From Opitutia bacterium (lineage in GTDB: Bacteria; Verrucomicrobiota; Verrucomicrobiia; Opitutales; UBA953): DNA of 64,000 nt. The notes below the pieces were generated by a model. It had not been told where the DNA came from and searched no databases. It saw nothing but the letters and a program-made list of their open reading frames with translations. The stretch lies in the NCBI GenBank assembly GCA_947378905.1, contig CANCLV010000001.1, positions 9,745-73,744 of the forward strand, read 5' to 3'. The position numbers were made by a program, and so were the translations under genes. Below are positions 32,837 to 41,033 of this stretch, piece by piece (the stretch's first letter is position 1; every line of letters begins with the position of its first letter).

Positions 32837-33817
32837 ATGTTAAATCACGACATGCGAATTATCGTTACAGGAGCCACTGGATTTCTGGGGCGGGCTGTAG
32901 TTGAGGCCGCCCAACGTCGTGGGCATGATGTTTTGGCAATCGGTGGCAAAAACACTCTCCATCTCAGTGAACCCGTTCGTTTCTTGCAGATGAATCTTTG
33001 CGATGATGTTAAATTGCAATCACTGATACTCGAAGAATTCCCTCAGGCGGTCATTAATTGCGCAGGCTTAACCAAAGTAAATGATTGTGAAGCGAATAAA
33101 GAATTAGCGGCAGAGCTGAATGAGCATCTACCTAAAAAATTAGCCCAACTTTGTTTTCACGTAGGTGGTAAACTCATTCATTTTTCTACGGACATGGTCT
33201 TCGATGGGAAATCCGGTAAATATGGTCATACCGATCAGCCCAATCCTTTAAATACTTATGCCTTAACAAAAGCGGCTGGTGAAGTTGCCGTACTCAATTA
33301 TGGCAGAGAACATTCTGCGGTAATTCGCACCTCAGTTCTCAATGGAAATTCTTTTACCGGGCAATTCTCACTACATGAAAGACTTTTCCATGAGTGGGTG
33401 TCGGGTAAAACGAGTTCACTTTATACCGACGAGATTCGTCAACCAGTCTCTTACAGTAACTTGGCTGATGTAGCTGTTGAGTTGTGCGAAAGAACAACGC
33501 TGAATGGAGTTTATCACTGGGCGGGATTAGATGCACTGAGTCGTTACTCGATTGGTCAGAAAATTGCCGAGCACTTTGGACTTAATCCAGAAAAACTACT
33601 TCAGCCAGTGACTCGGGAAAACGCCAGCGACGACCCCCTGCGTCCACGCAATCTTAGCTTATTGCTTCACCCCCTGGCCGGTAAACTTAAGACACCCGCA
33701 CAGACATTTAGTGACCAATTAGGGGAATTACGTGTACCTCGCGGATGTGAGGATTGGTATGAAAAGGAAACTGGCAGAAAGGTCGTGCGTTTACTCCAGA
33801 AGTCGTTAGATTATTAA
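32837..33817 (+). CDS. RmlD-like NAD-dependent sugar reductase (extended SDR)
   Basis: A 326-residue extended short-chain dehydrogenase resembling dTDP-4-dehydrorhamnose reductase. NAD(P) loop VTGATGFLGRAV, INCAGLTKVNDCEANKELA, STDMVFDGKSGKYGHTDQPN and the catalytic YALTKAAGE are all characteristic of RmlD. No rmlABC genes are adjacent, so the sugar substrate is uncertain. ATG 32852 (MRIIVTGATG) is an alternative start. The gene ends one base before the lipoate ligase gene. Confidence 0.85.
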   Translation: MLNHDMRIIVTGATGFLGRAVVEAAQRRGHDVLAIGGKNTLHLSEPVRFLQMNLCDDVKLQSLILEEFPQAVINCAGLTKVNDCEANKELAAELNEHLPKKLAQLCFHVGGKLIHFSTDMVFDGKSGKYGHTDQPNPLNTYALTKAAGEVAVLNYGREHSAVIRTSVLNGNSFTGQFSLHERLFHEWVSGKTSSLYTDEIRQPVSYSNLADVAVELCERTTLNGVYHWAGLDALSRYSIGQKIAEHFGLNPEKLLQPVTRENASDDPLRPRNLSLLLHPLAGKLKTPAQTFSDQLGELRVPRGCEDWYEKETGRKVVRLLQKSLDY

Positions 33818-33818
33818 T

Positions 33819-34526
33819 ATGGATGTACTACCCCGCGAATATAGCACCGCCGTAGCAAATATGTCGGCCAACTTATTGTTGCTCGATCACTATCCGCATC
33901 CGAAAAATATTCGTTATCGCCCTTTTGCTTGGTCGGAACCCGCTTACACTTTTGGCGTTTCCCAAGAATGGAAAAAATATCGTGCCGTGGTGCCTGCTCA
34001 TATTCCACTGGTTCGTCGTTCAACCGGTGGAGGTTTAGTTTCCCACATCGAGGATTGGACATTTGCAATTGTGATTCCGCCGGAACATCCGCTCTACAAA
34101 TCGGGTACTCTGGAGGCTTATGAAACAGTCCATCGCGCAATGCTCGAATGTCTACTTGCCCAAAAACTCAAAGTTAAATTAGTTCCACTACCCTCAAGTC
34201 AGAGAGAATTTAAAGCTCCCGATCAATGTGAGCATCATGCCGAGCCCCATGACTTGGTCTTGGTGGAAGATAATCGTAAAGTCGCTGGTGCGGCCCAAAA
34301 ACGTAATAAAAACGGTCTTTTAATTGAAGGTTACATTTCACGCACACTCCTAGCAGGCTGTGACTGGGAGCGCTTCGCAGTAGATTTCCCTAAAGTCCTC
34401 GGCAAAGCACTCAATAGTGAAGCAGTCGATGTTCACTCGCCGATTTACGATCAATCCCACCACGAAGGCTGTTGGGCCAAGTTTAATTCGTGCAGTTGGA
34501 ACGAGCACCGCGATCTACCCGAATAA
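33819..34526 (+). CDS. Lipoate-protein ligase family protein
   Basis: A 235-residue biotin/lipoate A/B ligase-fold protein. The signature RRSTGGGLVSHIEDWTF and the lysine-containing KVAGAAQKRNKNGLLIEGYI are those of LplA/LipM-type enzymes, which attach lipoate or octanoate to carrier lysines. Likely clients include the E2 subunit encoded at the right end of the window (SucB). It lacks the C-terminal accessory domain of E. coli LplA. It overlaps mutS convergently by 12 bases. Confidence 0.85.
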   Translation: MDVLPREYSTAVANMSANLLLLDHYPHPKNIRYRPFAWSEPAYTFGVSQEWKKYRAVVPAHIPLVRRSTGGGLVSHIEDWTFAIVIPPEHPLYKSGTLEAYETVHRAMLECLLAQKLKVKLVPLPSSQREFKAPDQCEHHAEPHDLVLVEDNRKVAGAAQKRNKNGLLIEGYISRTLLAGCDWERFAVDFPKVLGKALNSEAVDVHSPIYDQSHHEGCWAKFNSCSWNEHRDLPE

Positions 34527-37085
34527 ATCCAACTCAGGGCCTTGATTCTTTTTCTCAGGCGGAGTTTTAGCTTCGGGGGTTTTCGTTTCTTTCTTTGTTA
34601 CCTTGGCTGGTATGGCAAGTTGACTGACGTCGGCAGTCGTGACGACCTGCTTATTGGGTAAACCTCCGCCCGTTTCTAAACCAGATAAAATTTCACGTGC
34701 ACGTGATACCACACCAGGTGGCATCCCTGCTAATCTTGCAACTTGTATGCCGTAGGAGCGATCAGCTGCGCCTGGCACAACACGACGAATGAAAACAATT
34801 TCATCCTGCCATTCTTTGACGGCGACAGACCAATTGCGTAAACGACTCAGCGAAGAGGCTAATTGTGTTAGCTCGTGATAGTGGGTCGCGAAGAGTGTTC
34901 GTGGGCCTGCATTCTCTTTACCGTGTAAGTGTTCGGCTACCGCCCATGCGATGCTGATGCCGTCATAGGTACTGGTGCCTCGTCCAATTTCATCCAGTAC
35001 GACGAGGGACTTAACGGTGGCATTATTTAAAATATTAGCGGTCTCATTCATCTCCACCATGAAGGTGGAATTACCTCGAGCCAGTTCATCGGAGGCACCT
35101 ACACGACAGAAGACTCTGTCGACCAATCCAATATGAGCCTCGGTGGCGGGCACCCAACAGCCAATATGAGCGAGTAAAACAATCAGCGCTACTTGTCTGA
35201 TGTAAGTAGACTTACCGGCCATGTTGGGGCCTGTGATAAGTGCAATTTGCTCTTTACTAGATTGAAGGTCGGTATCGTTGGGTACAAATGACCCAGCACC
35301 TGGTCTGTTTTGTAAAACACGTTCAATAACTGGGTGGCGGCCTTGTTTGATTTTTATAACATCAGAATGATCTACTGTGGGGCAGCACCAATTTGACTCA
35401 CGGGCTAACTCCGCCCAGCCATGTAAGATATCAACTTCAGCCAAAGTTTGAGCACTTGCTAAGAGCGAAGAAGTTTTCGCTAACACTTCGTTCAGCAAAA
35501 GCTGAAATAAATCTAACTCGCGTGAAAGTGCTTGTTCATCGGCACGTAATACTTCCCTCTCTTTTTTGCGAAGTTCTTCCGTGGTGTAACGCTCGGCGTT
35601 AACCATGGTTTGTTTGCGGATATAGTCAGCGGGAACTTGATCTAGATTAGATTTGGTCACTTCGATTGCATACCCGAAAGCCCCATTATATTTTACTTTT
35701 AAATTTTTGATACCAGTTCGGGTTTGTTCCTGACGTTCAAAATCAGATATCCATGTTTTACTGTCGGTAGCGAGTGAACGTAATCGATCGAGTTCGGCGT
35801 CGAAACCGGTACGTAACGCTCCACCGTCTGTCAAATCGATCGGTAACTCGTCAGCTAGGGCTTTCTCTAGTTTAACAAGCAGTTCGTTTTCACTATCGAT
35901 TTTTTCAGCGTATAATTGAACGGCAGGATTAGGTAAGGCTGCTAATTCTTCTTTGAGAGCAGGAAAGGCTTTAAGAGAATCGCGAATGCCGCCCAACTCA
36001 CGAGGATTGCGTAGACGATTCTGTAGCCGTGCTAAAATTCGAGGGATATCTCGAGTGCTGCTAAGTAATTCGGCCACACGTGCAGACGCACCGGGGTGCT
36101 TGATGAAACCAGTGACGGCTTTCTGACGTTGTTGAATGATTGCTAAATCTGTGGAGGGTTCGGTCAGCCACAGCGCCAGCAGTCTGGCTCCGCCAGCGGT
36201 GCAGGTGCGATCAATCGACTCCAGTAGCGATGTTTCCTTTGAACCAGTGGTGCCATTAAAGAGTTCAAGGTTCTTGGCCGAGGCGGCATCGATAAGCACT
36301 GATGAGCCGAGTTTGAGTTCGGTAACTTTAAAAAGATTTTGAGGACGACTACACAATGAATCGGTAACGTATCCTAGGACTGCTCCTGCTGAACCGAGTG
36401 CAGGATGGGTGTCATTGAGTCCAAAGCCTGCCAGACTGTGCACAGAGAGTGTTTGGCAGACTAACTGAGATCCAGTCGAGCCATCAAAATTCCAACTCGG
36501 TAGACGCGAGACAGATCTTCCTTCTAAAAATATCTCGAGCAACTGACTGAACGCTGGTTCAACTTCCAAGCCTTCGGGTAATAAAACTTCGCGCGGATTG
36601 ATAGAGTGTAAAAGTGACAACAAACGTTCCACTTGAGTGTCAGTGGCGATGCGGAAATCAGCAGTTGAGACATCTAACCACGATGCATGCCAACCTTGTT
36701 TATTCCAGTTGAGGGCCAAAAGATAATTACCGCGCCGTGAGTCTAATTGAGAATCTTCTAATGCGGTGCCTGGTGTGAGGATACGAGTGATACCGCGGCG
36801 AACCAGTTTGCCGGTGACTGGGGCTTCGAGCTGATCGCAGATGGCAACCTTCCAGCCTGCAGCTAGGAGACGATTTACGTAATTAGGTGCCGCATGGTAC
36901 GGTAAGCCGGCCATAGGCGTCTCGTGTCGCTTGGTCAGTGTTAAGCCAATAACTTTAGAGGCCGTAACCGCGTCCTCGCCAAAAACTTCATAGAAGTCGC
37001 CCAGTCGAAATAGCAAAAGAGTACCTGGTGCGAGTTTGTCTCGCAACTCCCGGTATTGTTTCTGCATGGGGGTTTCCTTCTCCAC
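34515..37085 (-). CDS. mutS: DNA mismatch repair protein MutS
   Basis: Recognises mismatches and starts repair. The 856-residue protein has the N-terminal mismatch-binding domain (LLLFRLGDFYEVFGEDA, with Phe-x-Glu as FYEVF), the clamp and lever regions, and the ATPase: Walker A ITGPNMAGKSTYIRQ (about 615), Walker B VVLDEIGRGTSTYDG. The end, PELDLFG, resembles a beta-clamp-binding tail. The frame opens at GTG 37085; ATG 37067 seven codons on is preceded by GGAGAAGGA and is a real alternative. It is last in DUF971-phoH-mutS. Confidence 0.96.
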   Translation of the reverse strand: MEKETPMQKQYRELRDKLAPGTLLLFRLGDFYEVFGEDAVTASKVIGLTLTKRHETPMAGLPYHAAPNYVNRLLAAGWKVAICDQLEAPVTGKLVRRGITRILTPGTALEDSQLDSRRGNYLLALNWNKQGWHASWLDVSTADFRIATDTQVERLLSLLHSINPREVLLPEGLEVEPAFSQLLEIFLEGRSVSRLPSWNFDGSTGSQLVCQTLSVHSLAGFGLNDTHPALGSAGAVLGYVTDSLCSRPQNLFKVTELKLGSSVLIDAASAKNLELFNGTTGSKETSLLESIDRTCTAGGARLLALWLTEPSTDLAIIQQRQKAVTGFIKHPGASARVAELLSSTRDIPRILARLQNRLRNPRELGGIRDSLKAFPALKEELAALPNPAVQLYAEKIDSENELLVKLEKALADELPIDLTDGGALRTGFDAELDRLRSLATDSKTWISDFERQEQTRTGIKNLKVKYNGAFGYAIEVTKSNLDQVPADYIRKQTMVNAERYTTEELRKKEREVLRADEQALSRELDLFQLLLNEVLAKTSSLLASAQTLAEVDILHGWAELARESNWCCPTVDHSDVIKIKQGRHPVIERVLQNRPGAGSFVPNDTDLQSSKEQIALITGPNMAGKSTYIRQVALIVLLAHIGCWVPATEAHIGLVDRVFCRVGASDELARGNSTFMVEMNETANILNNATVKSLVVLDEIGRGTSTYDGISIAWAVAEHLHGKENAGPRTLFATHYHELTQLASSLSRLRNWSVAVKEWQDEIVFIRRVVPGAADRSYGIQVARLAGMPPGVVSRAREILSGLETGGGLPNKQVVTTADVSQLAIPAKVTKKETKTPEAKTPPEKKNQGPELDLFG

Positions 37086-37162
37086 TAGGACAAGCCAATA
37101 GACCCCCGCGATGTGAGCAAGATTGGATTAATCCTTGGGAGAATTTACCCAGCTAAAATTGT

Positions 37163-38710
37163 TCACATTACCTGAGCGGCTAATTCAGAAAGTGCACTAC
37201 GTACGCCTTGGAGTAATCTGACGTTAGCGGCGATACTATGCCCTTTCATTCGTTCGTGCGTGTGAATGAGGCCGTTAGATTTGCTGTCGAGGTAAGGGGT
37301 GTCGACCTGATCGAGGTCACCGATGAGTACCACTTTGGAGCCTTCACCGATACGAGTAATCACGGTCTTGGCTTCATGAGGGGTCATGTTTTGTGCCTCA
37401 TCAACAATCATGAACGCATGCCCGATGGAGCGACCGCGAATAAAGGTCATCGCTTCGATTTCGATTAAACCTGAATCAATGAGCCACTGGTAGGGTTTTC
37501 TAGGTTGTCCAATTTGTTGAAACTGAGAACCGAAAATAGGCTGAGCTGCTTTCATTGCCTGAGCTTTCTTCTGTTTTCTCTGAGAGTCCGTGGCGATGCT
37601 TTGTTTAGTATTCGCGGGGACTTGGGCTGCTGCAGGTGCTCCCGTGCGCGAGAATAGAACCTCAAGATTATCGAAGTAAGGCTGAATATAGGGAGATAAC
37701 TTCTCTTCTTTGGTTCCAGGTAGTGCGCCAATATCTTTACCGATTTGGACTACTGGACGAGAAACATACAATTTCTTATAGGGTGAGAAATCGCTTAAGA
37801 CCTGAGAAAGTGCAGCGGCGATGGATAAGAATGTCTTACCCGTTCCGGCGCGGCCAAAGCAGGTCACTAATTTAATGTCGGGATTAAGAAGTGCATCGAG
37901 GAAGATCCATTGCTCAAAGTTTTTTGGTATGACGCGCATTCCGCGTGGCATTTGTAATCCCTTACGTGCTCCACTAGCTGTGGAAATAAATTCTCGGTAA
38001 AGACCTAGCGGCACAAACGCTCCATCGCCGACGTGACGGGCAGGTTCTGTCCACGAATCTGATGTTAGCATCACGTACTCATTGATGATGGGAGCTGGAT
38101 CGTCTTTCTTAAAATTAACTGCAACTTGGGCCACATCACGAAAATCGCGCATCGCGGCTGCCGAAATCGGAATCGAACGATACTCGCCGTAATCACTGAT
38201 CTCAATACGGTCATTGCGATAGTCTTGTACTTCGAGGCCTAGGGCTTGAGCTTTAAGTGCCATACAGGCATCCTTGGTTACTAAAATAACCGGACCCTTG
38301 GATGTGTCGCGTAGGTAAAGTGCAGATGCAATGATGCGGTGATCGGGCGCATCGACCTGCATGAATACTGCACGAAGACGTTCATTTTTCGGCCCAGTGA
38401 AATGGTCGCGAATTAAAGATTCGTTAACAATGATTCTGAGTTCACCGCCATCACGTAAGTCGGCGTGCAAGGCACCAGGCTTAGTGACATCGCCTTCGAC
38501 AATATCTTTTAAGCTCTTATTTTCGAAGAGAGAACGTACGGTGCGGTTCACACGACGGGCGCTGGCACCTAACTGACCAGGCTGCGTTTTGTGGCGATCC
38601 AGTTCGGAGAGAACCTCCACTGGGATTGCTACAATATGCTCATCGAACTTAAAGAGCGATTCTGGATCATGAATTAAAACATTCGTGTCCAAGACGTAGG
38701 TTTTTTTCAC
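37163..38710 (-). CDS. PhoH family ATPase with N-terminal PIN domain
   Basis: A 515-residue PIN-PhoH protein (YlaK/PhoH2 kind), in which a PIN RNase domain is fused to a PhoH helicase-like ATPase; related proteins unwind and cut RNA. PIN: YVLDTNVLIHDPESLFKF (residues 4-21) with further acids. PhoH: Walker A FGRAGTGKTFLS (about 288), GRSIGHAFMIVDEAQNMTP with Walker B, and LIGDLDQVD. A basic insertion (SQRKQKKAQAMK) lies in the ATPase part. The start is GTG. Confidence 0.93.
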   Translation of the reverse strand: MKKTYVLDTNVLIHDPESLFKFDEHIVAIPVEVLSELDRHKTQPGQLGASARRVNRTVRSLFENKSLKDIVEGDVTKPGALHADLRDGGELRIIVNESLIRDHFTGPKNERLRAVFMQVDAPDHRIIASALYLRDTSKGPVILVTKDACMALKAQALGLEVQDYRNDRIEISDYGEYRSIPISAAAMRDFRDVAQVAVNFKKDDPAPIINEYVMLTSDSWTEPARHVGDGAFVPLGLYREFISTASGARKGLQMPRGMRVIPKNFEQWIFLDALLNPDIKLVTCFGRAGTGKTFLSIAAALSQVLSDFSPYKKLYVSRPVVQIGKDIGALPGTKEEKLSPYIQPYFDNLEVLFSRTGAPAAAQVPANTKQSIATDSQRKQKKAQAMKAAQPIFGSQFQQIGQPRKPYQWLIDSGLIEIEAMTFIRGRSIGHAFMIVDEAQNMTPHEAKTVITRIGEGSKVVLIGDLDQVDTPYLDSKSNGLIHTHERMKGHSIAANVRLLQGVRSALSELAAQVM

Positions 38711-38755
38711 ATACCTACATTCGGCGATTTTTACCTCGGGGGCAACAAGTAAAAA

Positions 38756-39061
38756 TTATTTCTGTACGTCAGCAATCTGTCTTAGGTATTCCCAACTATA
38801 GATACCCGTTTTGTGTCCATCACTGAACTCAAAGGTTACAGCATAGTTACCAACTCTTGATAATTGGATGACGCTGACGCCTGGGAATTGTCGCGGGCCG
38901 TCCCCGCCCCACCGCTTGCCTAGAATATCCACCTCGCCCATGTTCTCGGCGCTCGGTGAACGTTCACGCAAAAACTCCCCACTCAAAAAATGTTCCGTTA
39001 GGTCGGCCCATTGTATAGCAACAAAGTCACCGACGATTTCAATTTTGATTGGGGCGGACAT
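38756..39061 (-). CDS. DUF971 family protein
   Basis: A 101-residue protein of DUF971 (GBBH-like N-terminal fold), a family often next to or fused with iron-sulfur scaffold or carnitine-hydroxylase genes. Typical segments: WADLTEHFLSGEFLRERSPSAE near the start, then VGNYAVTFEFSDGHKTGIYSWEYL. Cys pairs for zinc or iron are absent. First in a set with phoH and mutS; divergent from recR with 100 bases between. Function unknown. Confidence 0.88.
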   Translation of the reverse strand: MSAPIKIEIVGDFVAIQWADLTEHFLSGEFLRERSPSAENMGEVDILGKRWGGDGPRQFPGVSVIQLSRVGNYAVTFEFSDGHKTGIYSWEYLRQIADVQK

Positions 39062-39161
39062 TGATTAGACTTATAAAACAATTCTTTTTGTCGGACAGGC
39101 AATCTGTAAACATCGCTGAGCCCTTGACTAAATATCAGATATAAGTGAGGTTCATTTATTC

Positions 39162-39764
39162 GTGACTCCTTCGTTTGAAAAAGTTCGCCAACTTCTCCGT
39201 CAGCTCCCTGGCTTGGGTCACCGCTCGGCAGAACGAATCGCTCTCTTTCTATTGGTTGAGAAGCCTGAAAAATTAGGCCCCATCCTCGAATCTCTTACCG
39301 CTGCTGCAAAGCAGGTAAAACGTTGCAACCGCTGTGGTAGTATTGCCGAAGGAGATCTCTGCGAGGTATGTGTCGACCCTAAGCGCGAAGCGACGTCACT
39401 TTGTATTGTCGAACAGGTACCTGACTTACTCGCTATAGAGCGTTCCCAAGCCCACCGGGGCACCTACCATGTACTCCACGGACGACTCTCCCCCATCAAC
39501 GGAGTTGGACCGGAGCATCTCAATTTAGCGTCCCTTGAAAAAAGACTCAAGGATGAGCCGATTAGCGAAGTCGTTCTTGCGCTGGGTAACGATATTGAAG
39601 GTGAAGCTACCTGTCATTACATTCGCGAAAGTATCTCCAACGTTCGTGCCGACATTAAGGTAAGTCGTATTGGCTTTGGATTACCCAGTGGCAGCGGGTT
39701 AACTTTTGCTGACTCAGCAACGCTTCGCAGTGCGCTGGAGGGTCGTCGCAATGTCGGAGACTAA
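39162..39764 (+). CDS. recR: Recombination protein RecR
   Basis: RecR works with RecO/RecF to load RecA at gaps. 200 residues: helix-hairpin-helix region LRQLPGLGHRSAERIA, four-Cys zinc finger (Cys55, Cys58, Cys67, Cys70) and a Toprim domain (LCIVEQVPDLLAIERS, ALGNDIEGEAT). The start is GTG 39162, with GAGGTT about 10 bases upstream as a possible ribosome-binding site. No dnaX is adjacent, unlike many genomes. Its 3' end contains the start of the next gene. Confidence 0.95.
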   Translation: MTPSFEKVRQLLRQLPGLGHRSAERIALFLLVEKPEKLGPILESLTAAAKQVKRCNRCGSIAEGDLCEVCVDPKREATSLCIVEQVPDLLAIERSQAHRGTYHVLHGRLSPINGVGPEHLNLASLEKRLKDEPISEVVLALGNDIEGEATCHYIRESISNVRADIKVSRIGFGLPSGSGLTFADSATLRSALEGRRNVGD

Positions 39765-40917
39765 TCCGCTCAATCAATATCCCGAAGTTGCGGAAGACTA
39801 CTGGATAAATTTTGTCCAGCAAACTACAGGCATGAACGGCGAAGAAGCGTTGGAGAAAATCACTCCATCCGTGGCGAGACTTTCTGATTTATTTACGATA
39901 GATAGACCCGATAAAAAGTTTCCGGATTACTTTGCGGATAACGAATTATTATCTGCCTACGGTCTTTTCTTTCTGCCACAAAGTTTTGTTCGCACATCCT
40001 ATGCCCTTCGATTTATCACTGAGGCTAGACAGTGGAAAGCACCGAGTCACCCACTTCGTATTTTAGATCTGGGGTCTGGCCCTGGTTCATGTGGCGTCGC
40101 CTGCGCTCACTATTTTAAACAGCTAGGTGTAACTGAATTAGAGTTAAATGCTCTTGATCACTCGGCTACGGCCCTGGCTGCACTCGAGCCATTTGCAGAA
40201 GCGGTTTTAGGCAATAAATACGATTTAAAAACGAGGATTGGAGATGCTCACCGAGCTGACACTTGGCCAGCGGGCCCCTTTGACATTATTATCGCTGGAT
40301 TCGTATTGAATGAAATGAAGTCACTCGGTCAGCCTGCACTCATACAGTGGATAGAGTCGATGAAAGATCGGCTTACACCCGATGGGCTTATTTTAATTTT
40401 AGAGCCAGCCCTCAAGGTCACATCGCAACGGTTACAAAAACTGAGTGATCAGGTTGCTGCTGAAGAAATTATTTCAAGAATCGGTCCCGAGTTAGACGCT
40501 CACCCCTGTCCGCAACTAGCCGATGGCGTTCATTGGTCTCACGAGGTTCGTTACTGGCAAGTACCGTCGACAACGGAATTTATTAATCGGAAATTACATC
40601 GCGACTTACGTGATGTCCGCTTCACCTTCGCTGCTTTCTCCAATCAAAAGATTCCGCGCTTAGATAGTTCTGCCATTCGTATCGTATCCGATATCCAAAT
40701 AATCAAAGGGCTTATACGTTTTATTGGTGTTCAACATGGACAATTACAAACCGTAGAAGTCTCCACACGTGGTCTCTCTAAGCATGATGTAAAGATTCTG
40801 GCCTCGAAATTTGAACGCGGTGATATTGTCAGCCATTCACAGCCTCCTGCGGCGAAAGTCAGATTGTTAAATAGTGCCGACCTCAAGATTGTTTGGGCTG
40901 CTCAGCCGACAAAATAG
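39751..40917 (+). CDS. Rsm22-like methyltransferase-fold protein
   Basis: A 388-residue protein similar to the Rsm22 group (mitochondrial ribosome assembly factors and bacterial relatives). SAM-binding loop LRILDLGSGPGSCGVACA, then NALDHSATAL and PFDIIIAGFVLNEM. A later region (HPCPQLADGVHWSHEVRYWQ) recalls the cysteine/histidine region of Rsm22 but keeps few of the cysteines. I choose ATG 39751 inside recR: a strong GGAGGG lies about nine bases before it. An RNA-methylation or ribosome role is inferred from the family. Confidence 0.78.
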   Translation: MSETNPLNQYPEVAEDYWINFVQQTTGMNGEEALEKITPSVARLSDLFTIDRPDKKFPDYFADNELLSAYGLFFLPQSFVRTSYALRFITEARQWKAPSHPLRILDLGSGPGSCGVACAHYFKQLGVTELELNALDHSATALAALEPFAEAVLGNKYDLKTRIGDAHRADTWPAGPFDIIIAGFVLNEMKSLGQPALIQWIESMKDRLTPDGLILILEPALKVTSQRLQKLSDQVAAEEIISRIGPELDAHPCPQLADGVHWSHEVRYWQVPSTTEFINRKLHRDLRDVRFTFAAFSNQKIPRLDSSAIRIVSDIQIIKGLIRFIGVQHGQLQTVEVSTRGLSKHDVKILASKFERGDIVSHSQPPAAKVRLLNSADLKIVWAAQPTK

Positions 40918-41033
40918 TCGTAATTAGGGCCTTTGTGACAGGAAAGTGACGAACATCTGTATGTTTTGGGTTAAAATTTCAAAATTTATCGTGTGATAGT
41001 GACAACGCTTTCACGAATTGTTATGAGTTAGAA

